64,000 nt of DNA from Promethearchaeota archaeon (GCA_016840085.1 JAEOTA010000081.1:124001-188000), one strand, 5' to 3'; counted from the first letter of the stretch, positions 18,516 through 27,727 are shown. Program-made: numbers and translations. The notes: generated by a model not told the origin, from the sequence alone.

Positions 18516-19183
18516 TTCCTTGCCATCACAATATATTCTGCTAATCTCAGATGGCTTTTTTTCTCATCTAAGATACAATTAAGTTTATGTTCTAAAATAT
18601 CCTCAATCATAAAGTCTTTTAAAACATCTATAATCTCATCTTTACTGAAAAAATGTGCTATATCTGAATGAGAATATGAACCCTCTTTAAAATTTGTATA
18701 AGTATTTTTTTCAAATTCTTCTCCATAGATTAGATCGGGATGATTTAAATTTGGTAAAAAACCGATATAAATTCCCTCTTTTTTAAGAACTCTATAAACT
18801 TCATTAAAAATTAATTTAATATCTTTCCAGATATTGCAATAAATTGAAGCTCGATCTATTATACAATTAAAAAAATCATTTTCATAAGGTAAATTTTTAA
18901 AATTTCCTACAATGCATTGAGCATTTAAATTTTCCTGTTTTAATCTCTTCTTTGTTATTTCCACTCCTTTTGGAGCGCCATCAATGGCATATGTTTTAAA
19001 TCCTTCTTTTGCTAAAAAATATGTATTATTTCCCCCTCCACATCCTAAGTCTAAGATTTTTATTTGTTGTCTTTCTTTCACTGCAAATAAATTCATAACC
19101 AATGAAACTAAAATATCATATGGCCAATTATTATATCGGCCTTTCTGGTAGTTCCTTTCCCATGCTTCAATTTCTTTTTCCAT
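18512..19183 (-). CDS. Class I SAM-dependent methyltransferase
   Basis: 223 residues with a textbook fold: WERNYQKGRYNNWPYD at the N-terminus, motif I ILDLGCGGGNNTYFLAKEG at about residues 42-60, AIDGAP (acidic ribose-binding position), NAQCIVGNFKNLPY, and DRASIYCNI with the post-motif helix FNEVYRVLKKEG. The family commonly methylates small molecules and amino or hydroxyl groups of sugars. Position between ATP-grasp and formyltransferase genes suggests it tailors the nonulosonic acid or an N-acyl group such as N-methyl-acetimidoyl; no substrate is proven. Confidence 0.85.
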   Translation of the reverse strand: MEKEIEAWERNYQKGRYNNWPYDILVSLVMNLFAVKERQQIKILDLGCGGGNNTYFLAKEGFKTYAIDGAPKGVEITKKRLKQENLNAQCIVGNFKNLPYENDFFNCIIDRASIYCNIWKDIKLIFNEVYRVLKKEGIYIGFLPNLNHPDLIYGEEFEKNTYTNFKEGSYSHSDIAHFFSKDEIIDVLKDFMIEDILEHKLNCILDEKKSHLRLAEYIVMARK

Positions 19184-19197
19184 TAATATAAAACCTC

Positions 19198-20256
19198 TCA
19201 GGAATTAAAATATTTGTTCTTTTTTATAAATAATTCATTCCAATACCTAATCATTTTAGTTTCTTGAACTTGTAGATTTTTTTCAATGGGAAGCCCCATT
19301 GCTAATTCTACTGCCTTTGCTAAGATATTTATGCCTGCTGCAGCATTAATTACGATAGATGCTCCCACTCTTGCATTAATTTCATATATCATAGGTAGGT
19401 TTTTTTCAATATTATAAGCCACTTCAATATTTAAACAATAATCAAATTTGAATATATTTACAACTTTTTTTACTAAATCATATACTTTCTTGTCTTCTTT
19501 AACAAGTCCTACTTTAACAGGTCCCGCTTTAGGAATCAAACGGACATTTGGAACAATATAGTAAGAAAAACCATTCTTTGCTAACACATCAACATTAAAA
19601 TCTTCACCTTCTAAATATGCCATTAATAATATTGATGGAAATGAATCAGCTTTAGTTAAAATCTCATGAACCTTTTCTAGACATGTGGTTTGTCTGTCTC
19701 TATCTTTTAAAAGACCATATACTTCATCATAATTCGCATCTAAAACCCAAAATCCTCGAGCTCCTCGTGAAAAATTTGGTTTTAAAACTATCTTTTTTTC
19801 AGGATAACCCAAATCTCCAGCATATTTAACTAATTCGTCACAATCATTAGGGATTCGAAATTTAGGAACCTCAATACCTTTTCTTTTTAGATACTTAAGC
19901 ATTTCCCCTTTATTAAAAGCAATTTTACATATATTATAATCAGAACATAAAGGTGTTATCCCATTGGCTAAGAATTTTTCTTTTTCTTTGGCTAATGCTA
20001 GTGTTTCTTCATCTGATGTAGGAATTATAAAACTTACTTTTTCCTTAAGTGCAATCTCTAAAATTTTATCACTATAATCTAAGTCACTTCCTAATGGTAC
20101 TTTATAATAAGTATCAGCAAAATGAAATCCAACTGCATCTTCCGAAGCATCTACAGCAACAATATAAATATTATTAAAATAGCTTCTTAGAGAATTAATC
20201 ATCGAGGGAATTACAAGCCCTCCTGAACTGGTTAATATTAATCTAATCTGTTCCAT
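19198..20256 (-). CDS. ATP-grasp family ligase (carbamoyl-phosphate-synthase-like)
   Basis: 352 residues. The N-terminal preATP-grasp domain reads LILTSSGGLVIPSMINSL and ends with IIPTSDEETLALA. The ATP-grasp core shows KIVLKPNFSRGARGFW (Lys on the nucleotide and the flexible Gly-rich loop), LLMAYLEGEDFNVDV, and the metal site YEINARVGASIVINAAAGI (Glu-x-Asn-x-Arg). Members join a carboxylate to an amine or thiol with ATP. The start overlaps the end of the pseI-like gene by 14 bases, so they are translated together. It may attach an amino acid or acyl group to an amino sugar. This call is family-level only. Confidence 0.87.
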   Translation of the reverse strand: MEQIRLILTSSGGLVIPSMINSLRSYFNNIYIVAVDASEDAVGFHFADTYYKVPLGSDLDYSDKILEIALKEKVSFIIPTSDEETLALAKEKEKFLANGITPLCSDYNICKIAFNKGEMLKYLKRKGIEVPKFRIPNDCDELVKYAGDLGYPEKKIVLKPNFSRGARGFWVLDANYDEVYGLLKDRDRQTTCLEKVHEILTKADSFPSILLMAYLEGEDFNVDVLAKNGFSYYIVPNVRLIPKAGPVKVGLVKEDKKVYDLVKKVVNIFKFDYCLNIEVAYNIEKNLPMIYEINARVGASIVINAAAGINILAKAVELAMGLPIEKNLQVQETKMIRYWNELFIKKNKYFNS

Positions 20257-21280
20257 TTAGCATATCCCATCTGATAATATCTTTAGATTTAATATTGATA
20301 AGGGCTTTTTTTCGTGGAACCTTTTTTTCAAAATTTTCCAAGGTAGGTTTAATTCCTGACGCGGGTCTTGCTGTATCAAGCATATCCTGGGTTATTATAG
20401 TTCCTTTAGGAATATCTACTTTTGCCATTATACTTCGTCTTCCTTGAGAAATATTCTTTTTTTCTTCGGGATAAATTGTTTTGTTTTTACTCCCTAATGC
20501 CTTTTCAACGATTTTTATTCCATCAACCATCATCTTAAATTCTTCTGGTTGCATAGCAAAGGGATGATCTGGTCCTTCTAAATTCCTATTTATTGTTAAA
20601 TGCTTTTCCACTACACATGCCCCTAAAGCAACTGATGCTATTGCAGGAAAGATTGAAAGAGAATGACCTGAATAACCAATAGGATAAGAGAATACTTTTT
20701 TAAATGTTTTAATTACATTTAAATCTATAGTATCTATTTCACTAGGATACATCGTAGTACATTGGAGGATTAATATCTTTCTATTACCTTGCCCTTCAAT
20801 GACTCCAATGGCTTCTTTAATCTCCTCAATACTTGATCCCCCACTCGACAATAATATCAGTTTTCCTTTAGAGGCGATATATTTCAACTTAGGATGGTCA
20901 GTAATTTGAACTCCGCCCCATTTATATAGAGGGGTATTAAATTCCTCTAAAATATCACAATCTTCATAATCTGAAGGAGTTGAAAATAAAATAATTTTTC
21001 TTTTATTACTATATTCAATTAATTCTTCTAGCCAATCGAGTTTGAATTCATATTTCTTTAAATAATTAATATTCAACCATTCTTGTTTTTCATTATGCAT
21101 CGAAATAAATTTTTTAGCCTGCCAAGTTTGAATTTTAATAGCATCAGCACCTGCCCACTTTGCTTTATCAATTAAATTTTTTGCCATTTTAATCGAACCA
21201 TTGTGATTAGCACCCATTTCAGCAATGATAAATACTGGACAATTATCGCCAATTTCGATATTATGAACTTTAAACTTTAT
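20243..21280 (-). CDS. pseI: NeuB/PseI-family nonulosonic acid synthase, probably with a non-canonical start codon
   Basis: The TIM-barrel domain reads MGANHNGSIKMAKNLIDKA, DAIKIQTWQ, IILFSTPSD, KYIASKGKLILLSSGGS, ILQCTTMYPS, GYSGHS and VVEKHLTINRNLEGPDHPFA; a C-terminal SAF/antifreeze-like domain follows (IMAKVDIPKGTIITQDML). The enzyme condenses PEP with a 6-deoxy-hexosamine to give the nine-carbon acid. The first ATG (21217) lies inside the conserved IAE-x-GANHNG strand. The frame stays open 21 codons further (to 21280) and encodes the expected DNCPVFIIAE segment, with the catalytic-site Glu, before a TAA at 21281. That stretch has no ATG, GTG or TTG, so ATA, ATT or ATC probably starts translation. 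The choice of pseI rather than neuB or legI rests on the neighbouring pseB, pseC and pseG. Confidence 0.85.
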   Translation of the reverse strand: MKFKVHNIEIGDNCPVFIIAEMGANHNGSIKMAKNLIDKAKWAGADAIKIQTWQAKKFISMHNEKQEWLNINYLKKYEFKLDWLEELIEYSNKRKIILFSTPSDYEDCDILEEFNTPLYKWGGVQITDHPKLKYIASKGKLILLSSGGSSIEEIKEAIGVIEGQGNRKILILQCTTMYPSEIDTIDLNVIKTFKKVFSYPIGYSGHSLSIFPAIASVALGACVVEKHLTINRNLEGPDHPFAMQPEEFKMMVDGIKIVEKALGSKNKTIYPEEKKNISQGRRSIMAKVDIPKGTIITQDMLDTARPASGIKPTLENFEKKVPRKKALINIKSKDIIRWDMLNGTD

Positions 21281-21341
21281 TTAAATCACCAATCCAATTA
21301 AGCAAATACAAAAATTACAACATTTGGTAATAGAAAATCTA

Positions 21342-22535
21342 CTATTTGCTATAGAAATTTATGATCTTTTCTAAAGCATTAATAACATCATATACATCTT
21401 TATCATTCATTTTAGAAAATAATGGAATGGTTAATAGTCTTGGATATAACCATTCAACATTGGGTAAAATACCTTTATTTAATCCAAATCTTTTCTGATA
21501 ATAAGAATGATAATGAACAGGAATATAATGTACATTAACTCCAATATTCTCTTCTCTTAAAGCTTTAAATATAAAATCTCTGTCACGTCTTAATTTTTCA
21601 AGTTCTAATTGAATTACGTATAAATGCCAAGAGTGTTTAATATTATTCTTTACATAAGGAAGCTTAACCTCTTCAATACTTTTTAACTCTCTCTCATAAA
21701 TTTTAACTATTTCACGTCTTCTTTTTTGGAAATCCTGTAATTTATTTAATTGATGAATTCCAAGAGAGGCGTGAAGTTCACTCATATTATATCTAAATCC
21801 TAAATATTTCATATCATAATAAAAATCTCCTGATTTTCCAAATCTTTTTATAGCATCCTTAGAAATCCCATGCGTTCTAAACATAAGGAGTTTTTCATAC
21901 AATTCTTCACTATTAGTTGTTACCATTCCTCCTTCAGCAGTAGTCATATTTTTTACAGGATGAAAACTAAATACTGTCAAATCACTAATATTTCCGATTT
22001 TCTTACCATTATATTCAGCATCAATTGCATGAGCAGCATCCTCAATAATATATAAATCGTTTTCTTGAGCAATTTCACAAATTTCATCCATATCACATGG
22101 TTGCCCTGCAAAATGAACTGGAATTATTGCTTTAGTCTTAGGGGTAATTTTTTTCTTAATCTCATTTGGATCAATATTGTAAGTATTCTTTTTAATATCA
22201 GCAAATATTGGTGTTCCTCCTCTATATACTACACAATTAGCTGATGCAACAAAAGTTAGTGGAGTAGTTATTACCTCATCTCCAGGTTTAATATCTATAC
22301 TTGAAGTAGACACATGCAGAGCTGCAGTTCCAGAATTTACAGCAATAGCGTACTTTGACCCTATAAACTTTTTAAAATGTTCTTCAAATAATCTCATTTT
22401 AGGGCCAGTAGTAATCCAATTAGATTTCAATGAATCAACAACTTCCTTTATTTCTTTATCATTTAACCATTGTATACCGTAAGGAAGAAAGTTATCTCTG
22501 ACAGGTTTTCCACCTTCAATTGCAGGTTTTTCCAT
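21342..22535 (-). CDS. pseC: PseC: UDP-4-amino-4,6-dideoxy-N-acetyl-beta-L-altrosamine transaminase
   Basis: 397 residues of the DegT/DnrJ/EryC1 PLP aminotransferase fold. Key points: NSGTAALHVS (phosphate-binding Ser/Thr), VITTPLTFVASAN, EDAAHAIDA (Asp on the pyridine N), and the Schiff-base lysine in FSFHPVKNMTTAEGGM at residue 195. The C-terminal VHYIPVHYHSYYQK is typical of PseC-like enzymes. The start ATG overlaps the stop of the upstream SDR gene by one base (TAATG). PseC puts the 4-amino group on the product of PseB using glutamate. ArnB/DesI-like aminotransferases share the fold; the operon with pseB, pseG and pseI favours PseC. Confidence 0.85.
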   Translation of the reverse strand: MEKPAIEGGKPVRDNFLPYGIQWLNDKEIKEVVDSLKSNWITTGPKMRLFEEHFKKFIGSKYAIAVNSGTAALHVSTSSIDIKPGDEVITTPLTFVASANCVVYRGGTPIFADIKKNTYNIDPNEIKKKITPKTKAIIPVHFAGQPCDMDEICEIAQENDLYIIEDAAHAIDAEYNGKKIGNISDLTVFSFHPVKNMTTAEGGMVTTNSEELYEKLLMFRTHGISKDAIKRFGKSGDFYYDMKYLGFRYNMSELHASLGIHQLNKLQDFQKRRREIVKIYERELKSIEEVKLPYVKNNIKHSWHLYVIQLELEKLRRDRDFIFKALREENIGVNVHYIPVHYHSYYQKRFGLNKGILPNVEWLYPRLLTIPLFSKMNDKDVYDVINALEKIINFYSK

Positions 22536-23485
22536 TATTTACCCCTCTCAAATTTCATTATCCAATTTTCTAGTTTTTGTATTCCCTCTTTTAATGGTGT
22601 TTTTGGTTCCCAATTTAATAGATTTTTTGCTTTAGAGTTATCACATACTAATTTCATTATCTCACTTTGAGGATGGTGATGTTTAACGTGTTTTATAAGG
22701 TTCTCGTCATCTGCAATGAGCTTTGCTAATTCATTTATAGATATATCATTCCCCATCCCCGCGTTAATTACTTCTCCTATACAATTTTCATTTTCTGAAG
22801 CACCTACAATAAAATCAGCACAATCCTCAACATATAGAAAATCTCTAGTTTGGGTTCCATCTCCAAAAATCTTTAATTTTTCACCTTTATTTTTGAGTTT
22901 AACGAATATAGAAATAACTCCTCCTTCCATATTTGTTTTTTGAAACGGTCCATAAGTATTAAATGGTCTTAATACGACAATTGGCAAACCTAGGCCATAG
23001 TAATAAGAAAATGCTAATTCTTCAGCAGCAATTTTAGAACCTGCATAAGGGGATCTAGGTTTAATTCGATGTGTTTCAGATATAGCAACTTTTGTGTCTG
23101 CCATATCATAAACTAAACACGTACCAATTATAACAACTTTCGAATTTGTCTTACGTGCAGCTTCAAGAATGTGATATGTGCCGAGTACGTTAATTTCAAA
23201 AGCTCTATCAGGGTGTTCTATGCTTTCTTGTACATCTATTTGAGCTGCAAGGTGAATACAGGTTGAAATCTTAAATTTTCCAAATATATTTTCAATGATA
23301 GCTCTATTTCTGATATCATCAATAATTATATCTATTAGATTTTCATTTTCTTTAAACTCATCTAAATTTTCTATTCGACTATTGCTTAGGTTATCAATGA
23401 CAATTACTTTCTTCTTATCTTGCAATAATTTTTTAACTACCCATCTACCAATAAATCCTGCGCCACCTGTAACTAAAACAACCAC
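22535..23485 (-). CDS. NAD-dependent epimerase/dehydratase (extended SDR)
   Basis: 316 residues. The NAD-binding loop TGGAGFIGRW is at residues 6-15; IHLAAQIDVQES is near 78-89, and the catalytic pair is Tyr147/Lys151 in SPYAGSKIAAEE. The usual Ser/Thr position lies in IIGTCLVYD. The family includes UDP-glucose 4-epimerases and sugar dehydratases; RPFNTYGPFQ and RDFLYVEDCADF are the normal substrate-domain features. In a nonulosonate operon a second SDR beside PseB may epimerise the hexosamine precursor or belong to another sugar. The exact reaction is not deducible. Confidence 0.87.
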   Translation of the reverse strand: MVVLVTGGAGFIGRWVVKKLLQDKKKVIVIDNLSNSRIENLDEFKENENLIDIIIDDIRNRAIIENIFGKFKISTCIHLAAQIDVQESIEHPDRAFEINVLGTYHILEAARKTNSKVVIIGTCLVYDMADTKVAISETHRIKPRSPYAGSKIAAEELAFSYYYGLGLPIVVLRPFNTYGPFQKTNMEGGVISIFVKLKNKGEKLKIFGDGTQTRDFLYVEDCADFIVGASENENCIGEVINAGMGNDISINELAKLIADDENLIKHVKHHHPQSEIMKLVCDNSKAKNLLNWEPKTPLKEGIQKLENWIMKFERGK

Positions 23486-23503
23486 TTTAAAAACTCTGAG
23501 ATT

Positions 23504-24532
23504 TTAAATAATTTTGTTTTTAATTAAGAAGTCTTTAATTTCTTTTTTAGTTAGAAAAGGACCATCCTTAGAATTAAAAGATTTAGAACTATCAAATTTA
23601 TTTATACTGGGATATAAAAGATTATTTATCTTGCCTGAAACCTCTGTTAATTGAGGTAAAATAATGTACATATTCTCTATTTCATATGTTCTCATTGATT
23701 CTTCAATTGAAAATAGTTCCTCATATAATTTCTCTCCTGCAAACATTCCAATTTCTTTTATTTGAATTTTTTCTTCTTTTTTATTGTATTTTTTTGCAAA
23801 ATTTTCAATTAGAACTTTAATAAGATCAATTATCTTGACAACATCCATTTTTAGAACAAAAACTTCTCCTCCCTGGGCAATTTCTAAAGTTTTTAAAATT
23901 AATTCAATAGCTCTATTAATACTCATAATATATCTTGTCATCTCAATATGAGTTAATGTTATAGGGATGTTATTTTTAATTTGATCTCTAATGAGAGGGA
24001 TTAAAGATCCTCTAGATCCTAACACATTCCCAAATCTTACTGAATAAAAAATAGTCTTAGCCTTTCCTTTATAAAAATTTGCTGCGGTGACTAATTTTTC
24101 TCCTAATAATTTGGTAACGCCCATAGTATTACTTGGTGAAGCTGCTTTATCTGTGCTAGTATAAACAAATTTTTCAATATTATAGTCTATACTTATTTCT
24201 ATTAAATTTTGAAGCCCTATAATATTTGTCTTAATAGCTTCAAATGGATTATATTCACATGCTACTACATGTTTTAAAGCAGCTAGATGAAACACAATAT
24301 CTACATCTTTAATAGCTCTATTTAATCTTTCTTTATCTCTTATATCCCCAATAAAAAATCTAAGTTTTTTTCTATAGTTCTTTAGTTTTTTAGATAAATA
24401 ATATTGTTTAGTATCATCCCGACTTAAAATTCTGATTACGTTAGGAGAATAATCTGATAATAATTTAAGAACTAGGTCTTCTCCGATAGAACCAGTACCT
24501 CCAGTAATTAAAATTGTTTTATTATCAAACAA
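23504..24532 (-). CDS. pseB: PseB-like UDP-N-acetylglucosamine 4,6-dehydratase
   Basis: 342 residues from a TTG start at 24532; an in-frame stop lies just upstream, so no earlier start exists. It has ILITGGTGSIGEDLV at the N-terminus, FHLAALKHVVACEYNPFEAI, and the catalytic STDKAASPSNTMGVTK, with Asp128, Lys129 and Lys141. The Tyr of classical SDRs is Met137, as in WbpM-type and CapE/WbjB-type dehydratases. The C-terminal KEIGMFAGEKLYEELFSIEE is the family's usual tail. It converts UDP-GlcNAc to a 4-keto-6-deoxy sugar, the first step towards pseudaminic acid, and is directly followed by the SDR and PseC genes. C5 inversion or retention cannot be read from sequence. Confidence 0.83.
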   Translation of the reverse strand: MFDNKTILITGGTGSIGEDLVLKLLSDYSPNVIRILSRDDTKQYYLSKKLKNYRKKLRFFIGDIRDKERLNRAIKDVDIVFHLAALKHVVACEYNPFEAIKTNIIGLQNLIEISIDYNIEKFVYTSTDKAASPSNTMGVTKLLGEKLVTAANFYKGKAKTIFYSVRFGNVLGSRGSLIPLIRDQIKNNIPITLTHIEMTRYIMSINRAIELILKTLEIAQGGEVFVLKMDVVKIIDLIKVLIENFAKKYNKKEEKIQIKEIGMFAGEKLYEELFSIEESMRTYEIENMYIILPQLTEVSGKINNLLYPSINKFDSSKSFNSKDGPFLTKKEIKDFLIKNKII

Positions 24533-24552
24533 TCAAACCACAAGAAAATTAA

Positions 24553-25470
24553 TTAAATAATATTTAAAAACAAATCTTCTAAGGATAATTCCTGTTCTTT
24601 TATTTTCAAAATTTTATAATTTCTTAAAATCTGAATTAAATCTTTGTAATAATCTCTATTTTTAATACGAACAATAAAGCCATTATTAATCTCAATAACT
24701 TCTTTTATAAAATTGTTTTTATTTAATTCTGATTTTAATTGGTTCTTAATTTCACTGATTTCTATTACAATTTTAATCTCTTGTTGTATTAATTTTGAAA
24801 TATCTTCCTTTGTCCCTATTTTGAGAATCTTACCTTTATCAATAAAAGCAATTCTGTCACATAATTGTTCTACAAGACTCATATCATGACTTGTCAGAAA
24901 TGTTGTTTTCTTAGATTCCTTTATTTTTTTTACTATATAAAATTTTGATTTAACATCTAAACCTAAAGTTGGCTCATCTAAAAATAAAATTTTACGATCC
25001 AATAATAGAGTTCGACATAAAGCAAGCTTCATTTTCATGCCACTTGAGAAATTCTCAACATATTGATTCAACCATTTTTCAAGTTCAAATTCTTTTATAA
25101 TTTCATTTATTTTCTTTTGATAATTTGGAATATTATAAATTTTACAAAAAAATTTTAAGTTATCATAGGCAGTAATTCTATAGTATAACATCTTGTCCTC
25201 TAACATTAATGCCACTTTAGATTTTGCTTTTTTAGGTTTTTTAAGAATATTGTATCCATCAATAAGAGCGTATCCACTTGTAGGTTGTTTTATTGTAGTT
25301 AAAATTTGAATTAATGTTGTTTTCCCTGCACCATTCGGACCTAATAGTCCAAATATCTCTCCCTCTTTTATTGATAAATTAACATCATTTAACGCAACAA
25401 TTTCTCTTTTACGTTGCTTTAACTTATAGATTTTAGATAAATCGAAAGTCTCAATGATATTTTTGTCCAT
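24553..25470 (-). CDS. ABC transporter ATP-binding protein (ABC-2 type exporter)
   Basis: 305 residues. Walker A GLLGPNGAGKTTLIQIL near residues 41-57, a Q-loop region with KVALMLEDKMLYY, a degenerate signature FSSGMKMKLAL in place of LSGGQ, Walker B KILFLDEPTLGLD, and the H-loop FLTSHD. The C-terminal ~85 residues (LSLEDLFLNII) are the tail typical of DrrA/NatA-like exporters. A second, broken copy of this tail occurs at 42175-42366. Four bases separate it from the permease gene, so the pair forms one export system. Sitting at the head of the nonulosonate operon, it may export a glycan or lipid-linked sugar. Confidence 0.92.
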   Translation of the reverse strand: MDKNIIETFDLSKIYKLKQRKREIVALNDVNLSIKEGEIFGLLGPNGAGKTTLIQILTTIKQPTSGYALIDGYNILKKPKKAKSKVALMLEDKMLYYRITAYDNLKFFCKIYNIPNYQKKINEIIKEFELEKWLNQYVENFSSGMKMKLALCRTLLLDRKILFLDEPTLGLDVKSKFYIVKKIKESKKTTFLTSHDMSLVEQLCDRIAFIDKGKILKIGTKEDISKLIQQEIKIVIEISEIKNQLKSELNKNNFIKEVIEINNGFIVRIKNRDYYKDLIQILRNYKILKIKEQELSLEDLFLNII

Positions 25471-25474
25471 TTTT

Positions 25475-26296
25475 TTAGTAACCTACAATTCCATATTTTT
25501 TATATATGATATTAAATATGTAAACACCAATAACAGGAAGCATAATGCTTGTTAAAAGTAAAATTATAAAAGAAACTGGATGCAGGGTTATAGTTAATAG
25601 GAAATTATCTTCAATCCATGTTTTCCTTAAAAAATCGAAAATATGAAACAATGGATTCAAATTTATTAAAGCCTGCAATAAATTTGGAAAAATCTCAAAT
25701 GGATATGTAATACAACTGAGCCAAAAAATCCAATTTATACAAAAAAGCAAAAATCGCCATATACTTTCTTTTGAGATAGCAAAAATTCCTAGAATAAGTC
25801 CAATTCCACTGAAAGTAAATTCAATAAGAAAGAATATAAAAATTATACTAAGAATGGTAAAAATAGATATGGGGTAAATAATGTAACAAATAATAAAAAA
25901 GATAGTAAAGGGAATCGATATAACAATTAAATGTGATACAAAAATTCCTAATAATAAATTAAATCGATTAAAAGGAGCAATTATTAAAGCTGGAAGCGTT
26001 TGCCAAAATTTTTCTTGCCGTAATCCTGCAGGAAATTTTATAACTATATTTTTTAAAAGAATGATTTGATATGCTATAAATAGAAATATGACATAATTTT
26101 CATTTGTCCAAGGACCAAATTGTTGATTCAATTGAAATAATCTACCCATTACGATTAGAGGAAATATTATAGAAATAATGGGAGAAATAAAAGAAATAAC
26201 CAAACCAAATTTATATCTTAATTCTAATTTTGTGTTTTTTTCTGTTATAGCGGCAATTTGGGATAAATTTCTTTTAATAAATCTATAATAATCCAT
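25475..26296 (-). CDS. ABC-2 family transporter permease
   Basis: 273 residues with six likely membrane spans (about 27-50, 60-80, 110-135, 140-165, 175-200 and 240-260), the ABC-2 permease layout. KFPAGLRQEKFWQTLPALII has the Q-G-T/S-like turn seen between spans in this family. It pairs with the ATPase encoded just downstream. Its ATG is the first of a run of minus-strand genes down to pseG, so its 5' region (26297-26563) probably holds the operon promoter facing the plus-strand GT4 gene. Confidence 0.88.
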   Translation of the reverse strand: MDYYRFIKRNLSQIAAITEKNTKLELRYKFGLVISFISPIISIIFPLIVMGRLFQLNQQFGPWTNENYVIFLFIAYQIILLKNIVIKFPAGLRQEKFWQTLPALIIAPFNRFNLLLGIFVSHLIVISIPFTIFFIICYIIYPISIFTILSIIFIFFLIEFTFSGIGLILGIFAISKESIWRFLLFCINWIFWLSCITYPFEIFPNLLQALINLNPLFHIFDFLRKTWIEDNFLLTITLHPVSFIILLLTSIMLPVIGVYIFNIIYKKYGIVGY

Positions 26297-26563
26297 TTTT
26301 AACTAATCCTTATTGATATTGAAAATAATTTTAATTATCACAGCTTCTTAATTCACTAGGTACTAACAAAAATTAGAATCTTTATATCTTTTAGTAATTT
26401 TAATTTGATATTTAATAAAAAAATTCTTATTTCAACTGTAATTAATGATTTAAATTTCTACAAAAAAGAAATATCCTATTGAAATTTACATATTTATTAA
26501 CAAAAAAAATTTTTATTAATGATAGATTGAAAGAAGTTGGAGAAAAAAAATTAATCAATTATA

Positions 26564-27727
26564 ATGAGATATATGGATAAACTAATAAATAATAATAAAA
26601 TTAAAATTTGTATTTTTTCTTTCCTTGGTTATCCTCTTTATAATAAAAATAAGAAAAGTAAGATTACCTTTGGAGGTTCTGAAGTCCAGTTATATTTGCT
26701 TTCAAAAGAACTAAGTAAAGAAAAAAATTTTATCATTGATGTAATTGTTGCGGATCAAAATCTCAGAGAAAGAGTTGAAAAGTATCAAAATTTAAAGATT
26801 CATGTTGCTCTCCCTATTGAAAGATCAATAAAAAATTATATAAAAGCTGTATTTCACTTTTATAAAACTTTAATTAGAATTAATCCTGATATAATTATCC
26901 AGAGATCTGCTGGAGTAGTAACAGGTCTTTTAGCTTTATATAGTAAATTATTAAAAAAAAAATTTCTCTTTTCTATTGCTAATCTTCCGAATGTCAATGG
27001 AAAAAGTGAAAGTGGTTTTCTTGGTAAATTCTTTAAGTTTGGAATTGATAATGCAACTCATATTATTGCTCAGAGTAAAGAGCAAATCTTAGAATTGGAA
27101 AAATATAAAAAAAGAAAATTCAATAATATTACTGTTATTAAAAGCGGTTTTGAGATAACAAATGAGCAAATAAGAAATAAAAAATATATATTATGGGTAG
27201 CAAGAGCAATAGATTGGAAAAGACCAGAACTTTTTTTGAAGCTTGCTGAAAAATTTTCCAATGAAAAATTTCTAATGATTTGCAATAAAGTAGATAACAA
27301 AATTGATAGTATTAAATATTGGAAAAGAATACACAATATAGCATCTAAGATTTCTAATATAAATTTCTTAAAATTTGTTCCTTTTGAAGAGATAAATCAA
27401 TATTTTGAGCAAGCGAAAATTTTAATTAATACTTCCTCATATGAAGGTTTTCCGAGTACATTCATTCAAGCCTTAATCAGTAAAACCCCCATACTCAGTT
27501 TAAATGTAGATCCTGATAATTTTTTGACAAATAATAAATGTGGCTTTAATTGTTTTAATAGCTTTAACGAATTAGTAAATAAAACTAAGGTTTTATTAAA
27601 AAATAAGGAAATCTATAAAAGCTATTCTCATAATGCTTATAAATACGCTAAAAACAATCATGATATCAAAATAATTATTAAAAAGTGGAATATATTAATT
27701 TATTCTCTATTTAAAGGAATAATTTAA
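26564..27727 (+). CDS. GT4 family glycosyltransferase
   Basis: 387 residues. N-terminal domain: CIFSFLGYPLYNKNKK, then TFGGSEVQLYLLSKELSKE, an acceptor-domain G-G-x-E-x-x motif typical of GT4. The linker reads IIAQSKEQILELE. The C-terminal donor domain includes ILWVARAIDWKRPELFL, FEEINQYFEQAKILINTSSY, EGFPSTFIQALISKTPILS with the E-x7-E pattern of retaining GT4 enzymes. An alternative ATG is three codons in. No membrane span. It is divergent from the ABC-2 permease gene. Substrate unknown. Confidence 0.88.
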   Translation: MRYMDKLINNNKIKICIFSFLGYPLYNKNKKSKITFGGSEVQLYLLSKELSKEKNFIIDVIVADQNLRERVEKYQNLKIHVALPIERSIKNYIKAVFHFYKTLIRINPDIIIQRSAGVVTGLLALYSKLLKKKFLFSIANLPNVNGKSESGFLGKFFKFGIDNATHIIAQSKEQILELEKYKKRKFNNITVIKSGFEITNEQIRNKKYILWVARAIDWKRPELFLKLAEKFSNEKFLMICNKVDNKIDSIKYWKRIHNIASKISNINFLKFVPFEEINQYFEQAKILINTSSYEGFPSTFIQALISKTPILSLNVDPDNFLTNNKCGFNCFNSFNELVNKTKVLLKNKEIYKSYSHNAYKYAKNNHDIKIIIKKWNILIYSLFKGII

